Assembly: GCF_002160955.1 (NCBI RefSeq)
Contig: NZ_NFLN01000025.1
Span: 1 to 35,684, forward strand
DNA from: Gemmiger sp. An120
Lineage (GTDB): Bacteria > Bacillota > Clostridia > Oscillospirales > Ruminococcaceae
Length of the DNA: 35,684 bases
Reading direction: 5' to 3'
The position numbers and the translations under genes are program-made. The notes beneath the pieces were generated by a model. The model did no database searches. It was not told the DNA's origin and saw only the letters and a list, made by a program, of their open reading frames with translations. Shown here in pieces: positions 23,680-32,631 of the stretch. Each line of letters opens with the position of its first letter. Within the stretch, counting starts at the first letter, position 1.

Positions 23680-24806
23680 TGGGAGAAGCTTGTATCAACA
23701 CGCCGTATTTTGTCGTCGATGAATTACGGCTTGTAAAGAACCTGGAGATTCTGAAACAGGTCAGCGAGGCGGCGGGCTGCCGCATCCTGCTGGCACAGAA
23801 GGCCTTTTCCATGTTTTCCTGCTACCCGCTGCTGCGGCAGTATCTGGCGGGCAGCACCGCCAGCGGCCTGTACGAGGCCCGGCTGGGCAAAGAGGAATTC
23901 GGCGGGGAGACCCATGTGTTCAGCCCGGCCTACAAGCCGGAAGAGTTTGATGAGCTGCTGCACTACGCCGACCATTTTGTATTCAACAGCCCGGCCCAGC
24001 TGCGCCGGTTCGGCCCGGCGGCCAAAGCGGCGGGCAAGCAGGTGGGGCTGCGGGTGAATCCCGAATGCTCCACCCAAGAGGGCCACGCCATCTATGACCC
24101 CTGCGCCCCGGGCAGCCGCCTGGGCACCACCCTGGCGAATTTTGACCCGGAGTTGCTGCCCCTGCTGGACGGGCTGCATTTCCACACCCTGTGCGAGCAG
24201 GATTCCGACGCGCTGGAAACCACCCTGGCCGCCTTTGAGGAAAAGTTCGGGCCGTATCTGACCGGCCTGAAATGGCTGAATCTGGGCGGCGGCCACCACA
24301 TTACCCGGGACGATTACGACCGGGAACGGCTGATCCGGCTGGTGCGGGGGCTGCGGGAGAAATACGGGGTGGAGGTGTATCTGGAGCCGGGCGAGGCCGT
24401 GGTGCTGAACGCCGGGTTCCTGGAATCCAGCGTACTGGAAGTGGTACACAACGGCATGGACATTGCCATCCTGGACACCTCCGCCGCCTGCCATATGCCC
24501 GACGTGCTGGAGATGCCCTACCGGCCCCCGGTGATCGGCGCGGGCCTGCCCGAGGAAAAGGCTTACACCTACCGGCTGGGCGGGCCTACCTGCCTGGCCG
24601 GGGACGTGATTGGGGATTACTCCTTCGACGCGCCGCTGACCGAGGGCAGCCGGGTGACCTTTGGGGACATGGCCCTGTACACCATGGTCAAGACCAACAC
24701 CTTCAACGGGATGCCTCTGCCCGCCATCGTCTGGCGGGATAAAGACGGCAGTCTGACCCTGGTGAAGCAGTTCGGCTACGAGGACTTCAAGAACCGCCTG
24801 TCCTGA
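23679..24806 (+). CDS. nspC: Carboxy(nor)spermidine decarboxylase
   Basis: A 375-residue PLP decarboxylase of the alanine racemase (fold III barrel) family. The PLP lysine is Lys41 in ILLAQKAFSMF; the barrel includes GLRVNPECS, LHFHTLCEQ and WLNLGGGHHI, and YLEPGEAVV. The C-terminal GGPTCLAGDVIGDYSF supplies the Cys and Asp that complete the active site across the dimer. It converts carboxyspermidine to spermidine (or carboxynorspermidine to norspermidine). It is the last gene of the polyamine operon and overlaps the dehydrogenase stop by one base. A terminator follows 16 bases later. Confidence 0.94.
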   Translation: MGEACINTPYFVVDELRLVKNLEILKQVSEAAGCRILLAQKAFSMFSCYPLLRQYLAGSTASGLYEARLGKEEFGGETHVFSPAYKPEEFDELLHYADHFVFNSPAQLRRFGPAAKAAGKQVGLRVNPECSTQEGHAIYDPCAPGSRLGTTLANFDPELLPLLDGLHFHTLCEQDSDALETTLAAFEEKFGPYLTGLKWLNLGGGHHITRDDYDRERLIRLVRGLREKYGVEVYLEPGEAVVLNAGFLESSVLEVVHNGMDIAILDTSAACHMPDVLEMPYRPPVIGAGLPEEKAYTYRLGGPTCLAGDVIGDYSFDAPLTEGSRVTFGDMALYTMVKTNTFNGMPLPAIVWRDKDGSLTLVKQFGYEDFKNRLS

Positions 24807-24821
24807 GGGCGGCAAACCCAA

Positions 24822-24849
24822 CGGCGCGGCCTGAAACCGCGCCGTTTTT
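24822..24849 (+). terminator. Terminator of the polyamine operon
   Basis: CGGCGCGG (24822-24829) pairs with CCGCGCCG (24837-24844) around a 7-base loop, followed by five T (24845-24849). Confidence 0.9.
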
Positions 24850-24867
24850 GCATACAGGTGTATTTTT

Positions 24868-25977
24868 ATGTCGTATTCTACAAAACGTATATTTTCAATC
24901 CTGTTTTCCCTGCTCGTCGGGCTGGCACTCTGCCTGGGGCTGGTCCCGGATGCGGCCGCGGCGGATGACTGGGAAGGCTTTCTGGACGGGGTGGCCCAGG
25001 TACAGCGGCTGGCGGAGGAATACGCCGGTGAGCCGGGGGAAGAGGCCCTGCTGCTGACCCTGAACTACCTGCGGGCAGAGCGGTACGCCGATATGGAGTG
25101 GGATCTGGTGCTGGGGGCGGCGGACGAAGAATTTGCCGCTCTGGTGGACAGCCGGAACCCGGAACTGGCCGGATTGCAGCAAACGCAGCTGCTGACCCTG
25201 CCGGAGGGCCGGAGCGTGGACGCCATTCATCTGATTGCGGCGCTGGCCGGCAGCTACAAACAGGCGGGCGCGCTCTGTGGCTGGGGCGGCGATTGTATGC
25301 AGCTTGCCGAACAATACAGTGGGCAGGCGGACAGCGTGGACGGGTATTACGCCCTGATGCAGCCGGCTTTCGGCGGGGCGGAAAATGCCAGCCTGTTCCC
25401 GGAAAGCGACCTGCTGGCCGATCTGGACGGGATGGTGCTGGGGGCGACCCTGCAGCCGGAGGACGACCTGGCCCAACATCTGCGGGATTACTGCGCCAGT
25501 ATGACCGACGCGGTGCGCGCCGAAAAGTTCATCCAGGCGCAGCTGGGCAGCGCGGACACCGGCGACCGGGCCGCTTTGTACGAGGCTTTTGAAACGGCGC
25601 TGCTGGACAACGACGGCATGAAGCTCTTCCTGATGCTGCGGGGCCACGCGGATCTGGACGAGGACAACGCCGTGGTGGTGGACCCGGACATAGACAGCGG
25701 CATGCGGGCGGCGGCCCGGCTGCTGGCGGACTGGCTGGCCGACGCGCTGGACGGCGCGGTGGTACAGGCGCCCGCCAGCGGGGACGGCGGTTCATCGGAT
25801 TCTGAAAGCACACCGCCGGCAGCAACGCCCGCGCCCTCCCCTGCCCCAGAAACTACCGGTGGCAACCCGGCCATCGGCTGGCTGCAGGCGCGGCTGCTGG
25901 TTCTGCTCTGTCTGGGCGGCGCGGCGGTGCTGCTGCTTGCCGCCCTGACACTGGCAATCAAGAGCCGACACAAATAA
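24868..25977 (+). CDS. Secreted, C-terminally membrane-anchored protein of unknown function
   Basis: A 369-residue protein. Residues 1-32 are a signal peptide (FSILFSLLVGLALCLGL, cleavage near DAAAA/DDW). Residues about 33-290 are acidic and helical, with DDWEGFLDGVAQVQRLAEEY, a VDAIHLIAALAGSY segment and CGWGGDCMQLAEQY, where the two Cys may form a disulfide. Residues about 293-325 are a Ser/Pro/Ala/Thr linker, and a helix near 333-360 (LLVLLCLGGAAVLLLAALTLAI) precedes a short basic tail (KSRHK), so most of the protein faces outward. I do not recognise the family. The start lies only 18 bases after the preceding terminator and has a weak RBS (AGGTG), so its promoter is unclear. Confidence 0.8.
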   Translation: MSYSTKRIFSILFSLLVGLALCLGLVPDAAAADDWEGFLDGVAQVQRLAEEYAGEPGEEALLLTLNYLRAERYADMEWDLVLGAADEEFAALVDSRNPELAGLQQTQLLTLPEGRSVDAIHLIAALAGSYKQAGALCGWGGDCMQLAEQYSGQADSVDGYYALMQPAFGGAENASLFPESDLLADLDGMVLGATLQPEDDLAQHLRDYCASMTDAVRAEKFIQAQLGSADTGDRAALYEAFETALLDNDGMKLFLMLRGHADLDEDNAVVVDPDIDSGMRAAARLLADWLADALDGAVVQAPASGDGGSSDSESTPPAATPAPSPAPETTGGNPAIGWLQARLLVLLCLGGAAVLLLAALTLAIKSRHK

Positions 25978-26011
25978 GCCGATCCCGTGGAGAGAATTAA
26001 CCTCCTGCCAT

Positions 26012-26070
26012 GCGGGCCAAATTCCTGGCCCGCTGAACGGGGGCATGGGGGACTGGTCCCCCATATTGGC
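26012..26070 (-). repeat. Intergenic hairpin repeat, copy B (two stems)
   Basis: On the minus strand GCCAATATGGGGGACC starts at 26070 and forms the stem ATGGGGGAC/GTCCCCCAT. It is followed by the second stem GCGGGCC/GGCCCGC (arms 26012-26018 and 26027-26033). It has the order and spacing of copy C at the right end of the window, with different but still paired stem bases. It lies between two convergent genes. Confidence 0.8.
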
Positions 26071-26072
26071 AA

Positions 26073-26122
26073 CAAAGCCAGAGGCGGGCGACCCCTTTCG
26101 GGGCCGCCCGCCTCTGGCTTTG
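26073..26122. terminator. Strong bidirectional terminator between convergent genes
   Basis: ACAAAGCCAGAGGCGGGCG and its complement (ending at 26122) form a 19-bp stem with an inner CCCC/GGGG pair around TTTC. It is flanked by AAA and TTT within the stem. It serves the plus-strand secreted protein gene and the minus-strand opp operon. Confidence 0.8.
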
Positions 26123-26162
26123 TATCGATATGAGAGGAACGCAACGATACAGGATGCGGCGA

Positions 26163-27095
26163 TCAGGACTTGGCCGTCCACTTGGCCAGCTCCTCGTCGG
26201 TAGCCAACACGTAATGGGTGCCTTCCAGATGCTGCCGCTTGCCCACGTGGTAATCCACACCGGCCTGCTTGTAATCGTAGGTCTTGGCCACCCGGTCCCG
26301 CTCGGTGCGGGGGTCCGGCTGGGGAATGGCGCTCAGCAGGCTTTGGGTATAGGGATGCACGGGGTTGTTGAAGATCTCCTCGGTGGTGCCGGTCTCGACC
26401 AGATGGCCCAGATGCAGCACGCCGATACGGTCGGAAATATACTTGACCATGGACAGGTCATGGGCGATGAACAGATAGGCCGTGCCGGTTTCTTCCTGCA
26501 GATCCTTCATCAGGTTCACCACCTGGGCCTGGATGGACACGTCCAACGCACTGATGCACTCGTCCGCGATGATCAGCTTCGGGTCCATGATCAGGGCCCG
26601 GGCGATGCCCACGCGCTGCCGCTGGCCGCCGGAGAACTGGTGCGGATACCGGTCGGCGTGTTCGGGGGCCAGGCCCACCTTGCGCAGGATGTCCGCCACC
26701 TTCTGCTGGCGCTCGGCGTGATTCTTGTACAGATGATGGATGTCCAGGCCCTGGGCGATGATCTCCCCCACCTTTTTGCGGGGGTTCAGGCAGGCCATGG
26801 GATCCTGGAAAATCATCTGCATCTGGGTGCGCAGCTGCTGGTTCTGCTGGTTTGTCAGATTGCCGGAAATGTCCATCCCGTTGAACAGGATCTGCCCGGC
26901 GGTGGGCTTATACAGACGGATCACGCTGCGGCCGATGGTGCTTTTGCCGCTGCCGCTCTCCCCCACCAGACCGTAGGTCTCGCCGGGATAAATCACAAAA
27001 TCCACCCCGTCCACCGCCTTTACGGTGAACTGGCGGCTGCCCTTGAAATACTGCTTGAGGCCCTTGACCTCCAGAAGGGGCTTCCGTTCTTCCAT
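26163..27095 (-). CDS. oppF: Oligopeptide ABC transporter ATPase OppF
   Basis: A 310-residue ABC ATPase, one of the two that power the Opp permease. Visible are Walker [10 protein letters not shown] near residue 45, the Q loop MIFQDPMACLNPRKKVGEII, signature FSGGQRQRVGIARAL and Walker B LIIADECISALDVS. A C-terminal oligopeptide/dipeptide transporter extension follows (HPYTQSLLSAIPQPDPRTER). Its ATG is one base after the oppD stop. It is the last gene of the operon, and the strong bidirectional terminator lies beyond it. Confidence 0.96.
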   Translation of the reverse strand: MEERKPLLEVKGLKQYFKGSRQFTVKAVDGVDFVIYPGETYGLVGESGSGKSTIGRSVIRLYKPTAGQILFNGMDISGNLTNQQNQQLRTQMQMIFQDPMACLNPRKKVGEIIAQGLDIHHLYKNHAERQQKVADILRKVGLAPEHADRYPHQFSGGQRQRVGIARALIMDPKLIIADECISALDVSIQAQVVNLMKDLQEETGTAYLFIAHDLSMVKYISDRIGVLHLGHLVETGTTEEIFNNPVHPYTQSLLSAIPQPDPRTERDRVAKTYDYKQAGVDYHVGKRQHLEGTHYVLATDEELAKWTAKS

Positions 27096-27096
27096 A

Positions 27097-28176
27097 TCAG
27101 TTCGCCTCCTTCATCATACGCTGGATACGGGCACGCAGCTCCTTGGGCATCTCCACCTTGGGGGCGCGCTCATCCAGCAGCCAGGTGGCCGCATAGTGGG
27201 TATCGCTTACCTTGAACATGGGCGGCTCCATCCGCTCGTCAATGTTCAGCGCATAGCTGTTGCGGGGGGCAAAGGCATCGCCGGGCACCGGATGCAGCAG
27301 GTTCGGCGGCGAGCCGGGAATGGTATACAGACGGGCGTCGTCGGTATCCAGGTCGGGCATGGCGCTCAGCAGGCCCCAGGTGTAGGGGTGCCGGGGATCG
27401 TAGAAGATCTCGTCGATGGTGCCGGTTTCCACGATTTTGCCCGCGTACATCACGTTGACAAAATCCGCCACCTTGGCCACCACGCCCAGGTCGTGGGTGA
27501 TGTAGATGACGCTGATGCCGCGCTCGGCCTGCACCCGCTTGATCAGTTCCAGGATCTTGGCCTGGATGGTCACGTCCAGCGCGGTGGTGGGCTCGTCACA
27601 GATCAGCAGATCCGGGTCGCAGGCCAGGGCGATGGCGATTACCACGCGCTGGCGCATACCGCCGGAAAGCTGGTGGGGATACTGGCGCATCCGCTTCTCC
27701 GGCTCGTCGATGCCCACCTCTTCCAGCAGGCGGACGGCCTTGGCCCAGGCTTCCTTTTTCGGGGTCTTGTAGTGCCAGATCATGCCCTCCATGATCTGCT
27801 TGCCGATGGGCATGGTGGGATCCAGGCTGGTCATCGGGTCCTGGAAGATCATGGCGATCCGCTTGCCGTTGATGTGGCGGCGGATATCCTTGGTTTTCAT
27901 TTTCAGCAGGTCCACCGTGGCGGTGGTGCCGTCGTTGTGATGATAGGTATAGGTAATGCTGCCGCTGTTGACGATGCTGTTGGAGGCCAGAATGCCCATG
28001 GCCGCCTTGAAGGTCACCGACTTGCCGCTGCCGCTTTCGCCCACAACCGCCAGCGTCTCGCCCTTGTACAGGTCGATGTTGACGCCGCGGATGGCGTTGA
28101 CGGGGCCGGCCCCGGTCTTGAAAGTGATGGACAGGTCACGGATGGACAGCACGTGTTCACGATCTGCGTATTCCAT
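27097..28176 (-). CDS. oppD: Oligopeptide ABC transporter ATPase OppD
   Basis: A 359-residue ABC ATPase with Walker [11 protein letters not shown] near residue 47, Q loop [20 protein letters not shown], signature [15 protein letters not shown], Walker [15 protein letters not shown] and switch His in [10 protein letters not shown]. The C-terminal [15 protein letters not shown] and GDAFAPRN parts are the oligopeptide-transporter extension. In this extension OppD and DppD proteins usually have a CX6-8C iron-sulfur type motif; here those Cys appear to be replaced ([22 protein letters not shown]), a small departure from the family. Eleven bases separate it from oppC. Confidence 0.95.
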   Translation of the reverse strand: MEYADREHVLSIRDLSITFKTGAGPVNAIRGVNIDLYKGETLAVVGESGSGKSVTFKAAMGILASNSIVNSGSITYTYHHNDGTTATVDLLKMKTKDIRRHINGKRIAMIFQDPMTSLDPTMPIGKQIMEGMIWHYKTPKKEAWAKAVRLLEEVGIDEPEKRMRQYPHQLSGGMRQRVVIAIALACDPDLLICDEPTTALDVTIQAKILELIKRVQAERGISVIYITHDLGVVAKVADFVNVMYAGKIVETGTIDEIFYDPRHPYTWGLLSAMPDLDTDDARLYTIPGSPPNLLHPVPGDAFAPRNSYALNIDERMEPPMFKVSDTHYAATWLLDERAPKVEMPKELRARIQRMMKEAN

Positions 28177-28187
28177 TGCTCGTCACC

Positions 28188-29252
28188 TCACATTTCTTTC
28201 AGTTTCGGGTCAAAGGCTTCCCGCAGGCCGTCGGCCAGCATGTTGAAGCAGAGCATCAGCAGGCTCATCACCACGATCGGCGGAACGATCTGATAGGGGT
28301 GGGTGGTGAAGCTGTTGAATGCGTCGTTGATCAGGCTGCCCAGGCTGCACTGCGGCACCGGGATGCCCAGACCTACGAAGCTCAGGAAAGCCTCGGTAAA
28401 GATGGCGGTGGGGATGCTGAACATCAGCTGGGTGATAATCTGGCCGATGATGTTGAGCAGAACTTCCTTAAAGATAATGGAGAAGCTGCCCGCGCCCAGG
28501 GTGCGGCTTGCCAGCACGAACTCCTGTTCTTTCAGCTTGAGCATCTCGGCCCGGGCGATACGGCTCATGTTGATCCATTCGGTAATGACCAGCGCCAGCA
28601 CGATGGTGGTAAAGCCCGGCTTGACCACCAGCAGCAGCAGGGTCACCACCACCAGGCGGGGAATGCCGTTGTTGATCTCCACGATACGCTGCATGATGGT
28701 GTCCACCCAGCCGCCGAAGTAACCGCTGATCAGGCCATAGCACATGCCGATGGTCATGTTGATGGCAGCGGCCACAACCGCAATGCCCAGGCTGACACGG
28801 GCGCCTTCCCACACACGGGTCCAGATGTCGCGGCCCAGCGTATCGGAGCCGAACCAGTAGTATGTATCGGTAAGTTCCTTGTCCTCATAACCATTCACCA
28901 CACGGGTACCGGTGGTGGTGGTCATGGTTTCGTCACCGTCAAAGATGCCGAAATTTTCCAGAACCGGAATGCGGGGTGCCAGATTCTTTTCGCTCAGGGT
29001 CTGGGTGTTGTAGTCCCGGCCGCTCATGCCAGGGCCCACGATGGCCATAACCACGATCAGGATAATCAGAATCAGCGCCACCACTGCGCCTTTGTTGGAG
29101 ATAAAGCGGTGCAGCACGTCGTGCCAGTACCCCTGGCTGGCAAAGTTCGCGTCCAGATGCTGGTCGGCAGCGCCGCGCAGCTGAAAGTCTTCCGGGCGCA
29201 GGTCGGCGATCTGGGCCTGGGATCCGGCAGGGATATAGTCAATGTGGCTCAT
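28188..29252 (-). CDS. oppC: Oligopeptide ABC transporter permease OppC
   Basis: A 354-residue permease of the BPD_transp_1 family. The first helix (ALILIILIVVMAIVGPG) is near residue 60. An unusually long extracellular loop of about 70 residues (GRDYNTQTLSEKNLAPRIP to YYWFGSDTLGRDIWTRVWEGARVSL) precedes five more helices. The EAA-type cytoplasmic loop that docks the ATPase is visible around ASRTLGAGSFSIIFKEVLLN. The ATG overlaps the oppB stop as ATGA (29249-29252). Confidence 0.95.
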   Translation of the reverse strand: MSHIDYIPAGSQAQIADLRPEDFQLRGAADQHLDANFASQGYWHDVLHRFISNKGAVVALILIILIVVMAIVGPGMSGRDYNTQTLSEKNLAPRIPVLENFGIFDGDETMTTTTGTRVVNGYEDKELTDTYYWFGSDTLGRDIWTRVWEGARVSLGIAVVAAAINMTIGMCYGLISGYFGGWVDTIMQRIVEINNGIPRLVVVTLLLLVVKPGFTTIVLALVITEWINMSRIARAEMLKLKEQEFVLASRTLGAGSFSIIFKEVLLNIIGQIITQLMFSIPTAIFTEAFLSFVGLGIPVPQCSLGSLINDAFNSFTTHPYQIVPPIVVMSLLMLCFNMLADGLREAFDPKLKEM

Positions 29253-30247
29253 GCCTTCACCCCCTTCTTCTTACCAAACAGCACCATCCGCCAGCGGGCA
29301 AAGAAGCCGGGACGGCCGCCCTCGCCGGTAACACGGATGCGGGGGTCGATGATACCATACAGGATATCCACCACCAGCATGATACCAATGTACATGGCGC
29401 TGTAGATGAAGCTCAGGGCGATAACCACGTTGTAGTCGTTGGATTGGATAGCGGTCACCAGCAGGCTGCCCACGCCGGGAATGGAGAAGATCTTCTCCAC
29501 CACCAGGCTGCCGGTCATCAGGTCCACGATCAGCGGGGCCAGCACGGTGATGATGGGGATCAGCGCGTTGCGCAGCGCGTGACGCAGGATCAGCGGCGCG
29601 CCGGTAACGCCCTTGCTTTCCGCCAGCAGCATGAACTCGCTGCCCAGAACTTCCAGCATCTCGTTGCGGGTAAACCGGGCGATGGAGGCCATGGTGAACA
29701 TGCTCAGCGCGATGCTGGGCAGTACGCTGGACATGAACGGTTCATTGGCGGTGTACAGCATGGGGAATATCTTGAACCGGAATCCCAACAGATAACTCAG
29801 CCCCAAGGCAAATACATAGCTGGGCACCGAAACGCCCAGAACCGAGATGGCGGTACAGATGCTGTCAATAATGGTATTGTGGTTGAGCGCGGCAATCACG
29901 CCCAGCAGCAGGCCCACCACGGCACCCAGCGTGACCGCCATGCCGCCCACCTTGATACTGATGGGCAGGCGGCTCTGGATCAGCTGGCTGATGGGGGTGT
30001 TTTTGCTGATGTTATAGCTCACCCCGAAGTCGCCCTTGAGCATATTTCCCACATACCGGACAAACTGTACCGGAACAGGGTCGTCCAGGCCGTACTTCTC
30101 GTACAACACCGTTCTCTGGTCATCGGTCAGCTTTTCGTCGTTGAACGGCGAGCCGGGCATGAGCTGCAGCAGGCAGAACAGCACCAGCGTGATGACCAGA
30201 AGGGTGAATACCGAGATGAGCACTCGTTTCAAAATGTAGTTTTTCAC
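29249..30247 (-). CDS. oppB: Oligopeptide ABC transporter permease OppB
   Basis: A 332-residue permease starting with GTG at 30247 (MKNYILKRVLISVFTLLVIT), with AGAGGGA about 8 bases upstream. Six helices and the OppB-type features are present: the N-terminal helix followed by LMPGSPFNDEKLTDDQ and YGLDDPVPVQFVRYVGNMLKGDFG, then the EAA loop LAESKGVTGAPLILRHALRNALIPIITV and SIPGVGSLLVTAIQSNDY near the C terminus. It is separated from oppA by 238 bases that contain a terminator, and coupled to oppC by an ATGA overlap. Confidence 0.95.
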   Translation of the reverse strand: MKNYILKRVLISVFTLLVITLVLFCLLQLMPGSPFNDEKLTDDQRTVLYEKYGLDDPVPVQFVRYVGNMLKGDFGVSYNISKNTPISQLIQSRLPISIKVGGMAVTLGAVVGLLLGVIAALNHNTIIDSICTAISVLGVSVPSYVFALGLSYLLGFRFKIFPMLYTANEPFMSSVLPSIALSMFTMASIARFTRNEMLEVLGSEFMLLAESKGVTGAPLILRHALRNALIPIITVLAPLIVDLMTGSLVVEKIFSIPGVGSLLVTAIQSNDYNVVIALSFIYSAMYIGIMLVVDILYGIIDPRIRVTGEGGRPGFFARWRMVLFGKKKGVKA

Positions 30248-30374
30248 AAGCGTTCCCTCTTTTTCGATACAAAGTACAAAGCAAACATTTGCCGTTCCGG
30301 CGTTGGCGGCTGCGGGGCCGCCGTGCGCCTTTCGCGGCTCGAACCGTAAAAAGCAGGCAAGCGTTTTGCCTATA

Positions 30375-30416
30375 AAAAACCACGCAGTGGCCTTGCAAAG
30401 CCAAGGCCACTGCGCG
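30375..30416 (-). terminator. Terminator between oppA and oppB (partial read-through expected)
   Basis: CGCAGTGGCCTTG (30383-30395) and CAAGGCCACTGCG (30402-30414) form a perfect 13-bp stem. On the minus strand it is followed by TGGTTTTTTATA. No strong second promoter was seen before oppB, so this probably lowers expression of the membrane and ATPase genes relative to the binding protein. Confidence 0.8.
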
Positions 30417-30485
30417 GCATTCAGTACGGGGGGGTCATCCGGGTTTCATTCCGGCACTGTATTGCGTGTGCCGGCCATAAGGGAA

Positions 30486-32174
30486 TCAGCCCTTGGTGGC
30501 GTTCTTGAACACGCGGTTCAGAGCAACAGGGTGGAACTCGATGCCGCTGACATTGGACTTGATCATGTTGGCGTCGGCCTTGGTGTACACGGGAACGATC
30601 ACCGCTTCGTCCATGATGATCTTTTCCGCATCGTACAGGGCAGCCCAACGGGCCTCGGCGTCGCCCACATACTGGCCGGTGGTGCAGTCGGCAATGATCT
30701 GGTCGTACTCAGGGTTGCTCCACTTGCCGTAGTTGTTGTTGTTGTCGGTGATCCACATGTTCAGGTAGGTCATGGGATCGGCGTAGTCAGGACCCCAGCG
30801 GGTCAGGCAGACTTCGTAGTTGCCTTCCTGGATATCTTCCACGCGCTGCTTCTTGGGCTCAACCGTGATGTTTACGGTCACGCCGGGCAGGTTGGTCTGG
30901 ATCTGTTCCTGGATAACAGCGGCCACGTTCTGGCTCTCGGTGGTATCCTCAACCAGCAGCTCAAAGGTGAAGGTATCCTGGCCCAGTTCTTCCTTGGCAG
31001 CCTCGAAGTACTCGGCAGCCTTGGCGGGATCATCGCTGCAGACATCCTTGAACATCTCCTGATCGGCGGAGAAGTCAGAGCCGTCGGGGCCGGTGGCGAA
31101 CTGCGGGGGAACCGCGGTGTAGGTGGCCAGAGAGCCGTCCTTCACAACATCTTCCACGATGGATACGCGGTCAATAGCGTGGGTCAGGGCCAGACGCATA
31201 TTCTGGTTGGCCAGGGCGGGAACCTCCGCCTGGTTCAGGGTCAGGTACCACAGGTAGCCGGCGCCGTGGACGCTCAGCTCGGGATCGCCCTGAACCTGGT
31301 CGACCTGGTCACCGCTCAGTTTCACGATATCCAGATCGCCGTTCTGGTAGCTCATGAACGCCTGCTGACTGTCCTTGACGACCTGGTAGTTCAGGCCATC
31401 CAGCTGGATGCTGTCCGCGTTGTAGTAGTCGGGGTTCTTCACCAGGCTGAAGGACAGAGCCGCGGGCTCGTAGCTCTCCAGGATGAAGGCGCCGTTGCTC
31501 AGCACGGTCTCAGGACTGGTGCCGAAGGTGCCCTCGGCCAGGCTCTCATAGAAGGCCTGGTTGACCGGGTAGAAGGTGGGGAAGTACATCAGGCTCAGGA
31601 AGTACGGAACGGGAACGTTCAGTTCCACCTTCAGGGTCTTTTCGTCCACGGCGGTAACGCCCAGTTCGCTCTTGTCCTTCTCGCCGGCGATGATCTCGGC
31701 CGCGTTCTTGATCTGGCCGATGTCGCTCATCATGTAGCTGTACTCGGAGGCGGTGGCGGGATCAGCCGCGCGCTGCCAGGCGAACACGAAGTCGTTGGCG
31801 GTAACGGGATCGCCGTTGGACCAGTTGGCATCCTCACGGATGTGGAAGGTGTAGGTGCAGCCGTCCTCGCTGACCTCATAGCTCTCGGCCAGGGCTTCAA
31901 CCGCCTGACCCTCTGCGTCCATCTGCATCAGGCCGTCAGTAAAGTCGGCGATAACCTCAAAGCTGGTGCCGTCGGTAGCCAGCTGCGGATCCAGGGAGGC
32001 AACCTCCACCTCGACCATGACGTTCAGCACATTGCTGCCGGTGGCCTCGCCGCCGGTGCTGCTGCCGCCCGCCGTGGAACCGGCGGAAGAAGTATTGCCG
32101 CCGCCGCAGGCGACAAGGCTAAGGGCCAGCGCGCCGGCCAGCGCCGCCGCGCCCATGCGTTTCCAAAGGTTCAT
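30486..32174 (-). CDS. oppA: Oligopeptide-binding lipoprotein OppA
   Basis: 562 residues from ATG 32174 (MNLWKRMG; GAGGAG about 10 bases upstream). A longer frame would begin in the leader without an RBS. Lipobox LSLVACGG puts the lipidated Cys at 23, followed by a Ser/Gly/Thr linker. The body is a family 5 solute-binding protein: VASLDPQLATDGTSFEVIADFTDGL, YTFHIREDANWSNGDPVTANDFVFAWQR and TRWGPDYADPMTYLNMW are typical. It captures peptides outside the cell and delivers them to OppBC. It is the first gene of the operon, with a near-consensus promoter. Confidence 0.96.
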   Translation of the reverse strand: MNLWKRMGAAALAGALALSLVACGGGNTSSAGSTAGGSSTGGEATGSNVLNVMVEVEVASLDPQLATDGTSFEVIADFTDGLMQMDAEGQAVEALAESYEVSEDGCTYTFHIREDANWSNGDPVTANDFVFAWQRAADPATASEYSYMMSDIGQIKNAAEIIAGEKDKSELGVTAVDEKTLKVELNVPVPYFLSLMYFPTFYPVNQAFYESLAEGTFGTSPETVLSNGAFILESYEPAALSFSLVKNPDYYNADSIQLDGLNYQVVKDSQQAFMSYQNGDLDIVKLSGDQVDQVQGDPELSVHGAGYLWYLTLNQAEVPALANQNMRLALTHAIDRVSIVEDVVKDGSLATYTAVPPQFATGPDGSDFSADQEMFKDVCSDDPAKAAEYFEAAKEELGQDTFTFELLVEDTTESQNVAAVIQEQIQTNLPGVTVNITVEPKKQRVEDIQEGNYEVCLTRWGPDYADPMTYLNMWITDNNNNYGKWSNPEYDQIIADCTTGQYVGDAEARWAALYDAEKIIMDEAVIVPVYTKADANMIKSNVSGIEFHPVALNRVFKNATKG

Positions 32175-32293
32175 GTGTTTCGTGCTCCTCTCATGTAAAT
32201 TGGATATCTGCAAACCCCTCAAAACGAGAAAAGGCGTCAGCCCCGGGCCGCTAGCTACACCCGGATCCACCGACGTCCCTGTCGTTGTTTGAC

Positions 32294-32322
32294 ATTATAG
32301 CGCGCGAAAGCGTTAAAGTCAA
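32294..32322 (-). promoter_or_regulatory. Near-consensus promoter of the opp operon
   Basis: On the minus strand TTGACT (32317-32322) and a perfect TATAAT (32294-32299) are 17 bp apart, predicting strong expression. The start would be near 32287, giving a leader of about 112 bases that contains a small CCGGG/CCCGG hairpin (32243-32264). Confidence 0.85.
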
Positions 32323-32602
32323 ACCCATTGGAAAAATTTGCACGATGTAACCAGATTGACGGCCATACAACCGTCCCAAATCGTCGTTTTTCACACACAT
32401 TTGTCTTTCGTTCACGTACACTTTAGTCAATTACCATACTGTCTTCACGGAATTTTATATAAACTGCACAGCAACTCTGTATGGTTTACCGGAAACAAGC
32501 ATAAGACCCCGCCCTGACCCGAACCGGGCCGCCCGGACTATACCGGGGCCCTCCAACCGGTAAAATCCGCTGAAAACGGGCAAATTTCGTTCACAGCGCA
32601 CT

Positions 32603-32631
32603 TTGTAATCCCAAAGCGGTTCTGGTATAAT
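32603..32631 (+). promoter_or_regulatory. Promoter of the NfeD-SPFH pair
   Basis: TTGTAA (32603-32608) and a perfect TATAAT (32626-32631) are 17 bp apart, with TGG before the -10. Start near 32638; leader of about 85 bases. Confidence 0.8.

Noticed and set aside
32175-32270. Extended N terminus of OppA
   Set aside because: The extension would place about 32 residues before the lipoprotein signal and has no RBS; the ATG at 32174 directly precedes a normal lipoprotein signal.
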